Positions 61,732 through 64,000 of a DNA stretch of 64,000 nucleotides are shown here, piece by piece. Positions within the stretch are counted from its first letter, which is position 1. Each line of letters opens with the position of its first letter. The notes beneath the pieces are model-generated. The model saw only the letters and a program-made list of their open reading frames with translations. It searched no databases and had not been told where the DNA came from. The translations under genes were made by a program, and so were the position numbers. The DNA lies in NCBI GenBank assembly GCA_964557855.1, contig CAZLBP010000001.1, positions 62,001 through 126,000 on the forward strand. The letters are read 5' to 3'. The stretch comes from JAJRZL01 sp964557855. Lineage in GTDB: Bacteria; Zixibacteria; MSB-5A5; GN15; FEB-12.

Positions 61732-63120
61732 TTACCTTGCAGCAAATTCCTGCGGATCAATATTGTACTTCTTCAGCTTCCGCCACAGAGTACTACGGTC
61801 CATGCCGAGTTCCTGGGCGGCGCGGGTCTGGTTGCCTTTGTGCTTCTCAAGTGCGGACTTGATCTTGTTTTCCTCATCCACTGCTGCCATCAGCGGATCC
61901 TGCTGCGAATTAACGGTGACCCTGGCCGCTTCCGGAGCATGGTTGAGCTCTGCCGGCAAATGGTCTTTCTGGATAATGCTGCCGTGACAGACGACAAATG
62001 CGTACTCGATGATGTTTTCCAATTCACGGACGTTGCCCGGAAAATCGTACCGCATGAGGATTTTCATCACTTCCGGACTGACCCCAACCACGTTCTTGCC
62101 GCGGCGGGCATTGTTCTTTTTGATAAAGTGATCCACAAGATAGGGGACGTCCTCGCGGCGGTCACGCAAAGGAGGTAGATCGAACTTGACCACTGCCAGT
62201 CGGAAATAGAGGTCGTCGCGGAATCGGCCGGCCGCCACCAGCTCCTTGAGATTCTGATTTGTGGCGGCTACAATGCGAATGCTGGTCTTGACGGTATGCG
62301 TCGCCCCCAGCGGCTCGAATTCGCGCTCCTGAAGCAGCCGCAGCAGTTTGACTTGGGTTGACAGCGGCAACTCACCGATTTCGTCGAAAAAGACCGTGCC
62401 GCCATCGGCGGCGACAAGCTTGCCGTCTTTATCTTTCTTGGCGTCGGTAAAGGCGCCCCGGACATATCCAAACAACTCCGATTCAAAGAGTTGGGTCGGC
62501 AGTGTACCGCAGTTGATCACGACGTATTTATGGTCCTTACGAGCACTCAGATTATGTATAGCGCGGGCGAAAAGTTCTTTGCCGGATCCGGATGGTCCCT
62601 GGATCAGAACCGTGCTGTCGCTCTCGGCAACGTCGGGCAGAATAGCAAACAACTTGTGAATAAGCGGGCTCTTGGATATGATGTCTTCGAAAGAGTACTT
62701 CTTGTGAAGCTCCTTACGCAGATGCTCGATAGCTGAAAGATCGCGAAATGTCTCAACCGCCCCCAGGACGTTGTCATCGTCATCGCGCAGAACGGACGTT
62801 GAGATGCTGATAGGGATACGCTCGCCGGAAGCGTTGGTAATATTCACCGGCTGGTCGATGGCTTCCACACCGGTCCGCAGGGTTTTCTCCAGCATGCAGC
62901 CCTGTTCACAAATATCGGCGTGAAATACCTCGTAACATCGTTTTCCGATCGCTTTGGAGGCCGGCACGCCGGTAATCTTCTCCGCAGCCGGATTGAATGA
63001 GGTGATGATGCGGTCACTGTTGACCGTAAAGACACCGTCAGCAATGGAGCTGAGGATGACTTTGAAAAAGCGATCTTCCTGACTCTTCATGTCTTTTATA
63101 TCTCGGTCGACCTGATCCAT
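61732..63120 (-). CDS. Sigma-54-dependent transcriptional activator with PAS sensor domain
   Basis: The 462-residue protein is started at the ATG at 63120; a TTG at 63165 gives a longer frame. It has a PAS domain (about residues 12-125, with RCYEVFHADICEQGCMLEK cysteines), an AAA+ domain (Walker A LIQGPSGSGKELFARAIHN; GYVRGAFTDAKKDKDG, where most relatives have GAFTGA; Walker B GGTVFFDEIGELPLSTQ) and a Fis-type helix-turn-helix (NQTRAAQELGMDRSTLWRKLKKY). The Cys pattern resembles that of the kinase PAS domains and may sense redox state. It is directly upstream of the promoter and enhancer sites at 61555-61685 and likely controls them. Confidence 0.95.
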   Translation of the reverse strand: MDQVDRDIKDMKSQEDRFFKVILSSIADGVFTVNSDRIITSFNPAAEKITGVPASKAIGKRCYEVFHADICEQGCMLEKTLRTGVEAIDQPVNITNASGERIPISISTSVLRDDDDNVLGAVETFRDLSAIEHLRKELHKKYSFEDIISKSPLIHKLFAILPDVAESDSTVLIQGPSGSGKELFARAIHNLSARKDHKYVVINCGTLPTQLFESELFGYVRGAFTDAKKDKDGKLVAADGGTVFFDEIGELPLSTQVKLLRLLQEREFEPLGATHTVKTSIRIVAATNQNLKELVAAGRFRDDLYFRLAVVKFDLPPLRDRREDVPYLVDHFIKKNNARRGKNVVGVSPEVMKILMRYDFPGNVRELENIIEYAFVVCHGSIIQKDHLPAELNHAPEAARVTVNSQQDPLMAAVDEENKIKSALEKHKGNQTRAAQELGMDRSTLWRKLKKYNIDPQEFAAR

Positions 63121-63378
63121 TCCGCAAACATACCATAATATATATTTTTTTACCGGTTTGTCCAAATATCGTGCCGGTGTTTCGTGCGGTCGGACGGCAT
63201 AAGAGATTGTTTGGTCGTATGCCCGGGCAAACTCCTCGCAACGACCACAGCGTAGAGGGAAGCCTTGTGCCGCCCTTTCGACGGCGGTGGACGGCCCCGC
63301 CGCTACGCGAAATACGCTGACCGACCTCCCTTACAGTCGAATTTTGGTCCGTTCAACAGAAAAAAACCAATTCGCCCC

Positions 63379-63407
63379 TTGACAAAAACGTATAAATACC
63401 GATATTA
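63379..63407 (+). promoter_or_regulatory. Sigma-70-type promoter of the DUF134 gene
   Basis: TTGACA at 63379-63384 with a 16-17 base spacer to GATATT/ATATTA at 63401-63407. The -10 runs into the 22-bp palindrome at 63408-63429, so the start site is predicted inside that palindrome. Confidence 0.65.
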
Positions 63408-63429
63408 GTTATGTGCATATGCACATAAC
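63408..63429. promoter_or_regulatory. Perfect 22-bp palindrome, probable operator
   Basis: The half site is GTTATGTGCAT and the other half is its exact complement (ATGCACATAAC). It covers the predicted transcription start of the DUF134 gene and ends a few bases before its AGGAG site, so a dimer bound here should block transcription, most simply autoregulation by the DUF134 protein. Confidence 0.75.
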
Positions 63430-63441
63430 CAGGAGTAGGTG

Positions 63442-63789
63442 ATGCCGCGACCGAGAAAGAAGAGATGCTGTCGAAGATATAGAGCCGATCGCGTTTACAA
63501 ACCGCAGGGTATCCCTCTGCGCGGGATCGGGACGACCGTTGTCGACCGGGATGAGTTTGAGGCGCTGAGACTGTGTGACGTAGAAAGACTGGACCAGGAA
63601 GACGCGGGTAAGCGTATGGGGGTCTCCCGGGGTACCATTCAGCGCCTTTTGTATCGGGGACGTCACGCGATTATGCAAGCAATAATCAACAATAATGCCA
63701 TAGTAGTGAATCTCCAAGAAAGCGAGGACTCTCATGTTAGCATGCATTCCAACCAACGGCGACGCCGGTTTCGAGGACACGGTGTGTGA
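63442..63789 (+). CDS. DUF134 family regulator
   Basis: The 115-residue protein is started at the ATG at 63442, six bases after AGGAG. MPRPRKKRCCRR...PLRGIGTTVVDRDEFEALRLCDVERLDQEDAGKRMGVSRGTIQRLLYRGRHAIMQAI contains the conserved Cys-rich N-terminus and a helix-turn-helix (about residues 50-75). DUF134 proteins are often next to NifX/NifB-like or Fe-S genes, as here. The Cys pair CC near the start may bind an Fe-S cluster or metal. It overlaps the next gene by 56 bases. Confidence 0.92.
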   Translation: MPRPRKKRCCRRYRADRVYKPQGIPLRGIGTTVVDRDEFEALRLCDVERLDQEDAGKRMGVSRGTIQRLLYRGRHAIMQAIINNNAIVVNLQESEDSHVSMHSNQRRRRFRGHGV

Positions 63790-64000
63790 ACACTTCGGCT
63801 CGGCGCCGTATTTCACTCTCTACGACACGCGGACCGACGAGGTCAAGGTGATCAAAAATCGACACGCTCAACATAGCCACGGCAACTGCCGACCTATGAA
63901 CCAACTGTCGCGGTATGGGATCGACTGTATCCTCTGTTCGGGGATTGGGCGACACGCCACGGATGAGCTCAATCGCGAAGGCATAAGTATTTACAGTGCC
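63734..64000 (+). CDS. NifX/NifB-like dinitrogenase iron-molybdenum cofactor protein (3' end beyond window)
   Basis: The frame starts at the ATG at 63734, inside the DUF134 gene, and runs past the right edge. The 89 residues in view start MLACIPTNGDAGFEDTVCEHFGSAPYFTLYD and continue HGNCRPMNQLSRYGIDCILCSGIGRHATDELNREGI, typical of the NifX/IssA group that binds iron-sulfur or iron-molybdenum cofactors. GAGG is upstream. The overlap suggests coupled translation. A related domain is at the head of the sigma-54 operon, transcribed away on the other strand. Confidence 0.88.
   Translation, partial: MLACIPTNGDAGFEDTVCEHFGSAPYFTLYDTRTDEVKVIKNRHAQHSHGNCRPMNQLSRYGIDCILCSGIGRHATDELNREGISIYSA

Larger units (their letters stand above)
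63121..63441. other. Divergent regulatory region between the sigma-54 activator and the DUF134 gene
   Basis: About 320 bases without a gene. It holds a GC-rich hairpin (CCGCC/GGCGG near 63271-63287) and, at its right end, the palindrome and promoter described separately. Confidence 0.6.

Noticed and set aside
60754..64000. Nitrogen fixation locus, from the two NifX-like genes
   Set aside because: No nifHDK or nifB core genes are visible; NifX-like domains are common in Fe-S handling outside nitrogen fixation.

Overview
The window reads as a chromosomal segment of a Gram-negative (diderm) bacterium with roughly balanced to slightly GC-rich DNA. Genes for LptB, an LptE-type lipoprotein, a PorV-type barrel protein and many lipoproteins argue for an outer membrane. 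The mix of DUF5777, PorV and FAS1/DUF4397 exported proteins, a DsrMKJOP/Hmc-like redox complex and dense REP-like repeats suggests a member of the FCB group or a related candidate phylum (Zixibacteria-like is my guess, not shown). A run of ten N at 20324-20333 shows that this is a scaffolded assembly. I found no rRNA, tRNA, CRISPR array, phage or complete insertion sequence apart from one REP-associated transposase.

Layout. 1-2872: exported or membrane proteins on the minus strand (two DUF4397 proteins, a fasciclin protein, DUF378). 3107-8395: a tightly coupled plus-strand operon with a MerR/B12-type (CarH/LitR-like) regulator, a class II photolyase, an SRPBCC protein, an SDR-DUF2867 protein and a DUF523/DUF1722 protein, probably a light-controlled DNA repair unit. 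8482-10411: cytochrome c lipoprotein, YceI and DUF5777 barrel. 10888-14182: glnS, DinB-like and winged-helix proteins. 14299-17337: lipoproteins, PorV and LptE, with a candidate plus-strand small RNA at about 15175-15272. 17367-20301: hutU and hutI. 20302-23056: assembly gap, an AT-richer hypothetical gene, a RAYT transposase and a dense field of palindromic repeats. 23057-26501: Na+/alanine symporter, UDP-sugar epimerase, purine nucleoside phosphorylase. 26805-36714: DivIVA-like protein, YggS, a hypothetical protein, an epimerase, a TPR lipoprotein, LptB, RpoN and a methyltransferase-like membrane protein. 36805-42364: pyruvate dehydrogenase E3, E2 and E1. 42745-53217: NAD salvage pair, aconitase, NDH-2, an arginase-family protein, a baeRF/PRC-barrel cluster and a GNAT acetyltransferase. 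53496-63120: a sigma-54 activator followed by a redox operon (NifX-like fusion, HdrD-like, NarI-like, ferredoxin, NrfD-hexaheme fusion) that runs into a response regulator, a histidine kinase and a second response regulator. 63442-64000: a DUF134 regulator with a NifX-like protein cut by the window edge.

How parts work together. The sigma-54 system is nearly complete in the window: rpoN at 34729, an enhancer-binding protein ending at 61732, palindromic GTTGC/GCAAC sites at 61637-61685 and a -24/-12 promoter at 61555-61572 just upstream of the redox operon. The DUF134 gene has a perfect 22-bp palindrome at 63408-63429 over its own promoter. The REP-like palindromes around the RAYT gene recur at 26.6 kb and 53.2-53.4 kb, including one copy identical to another 32 kb away, so the family has moved recently.
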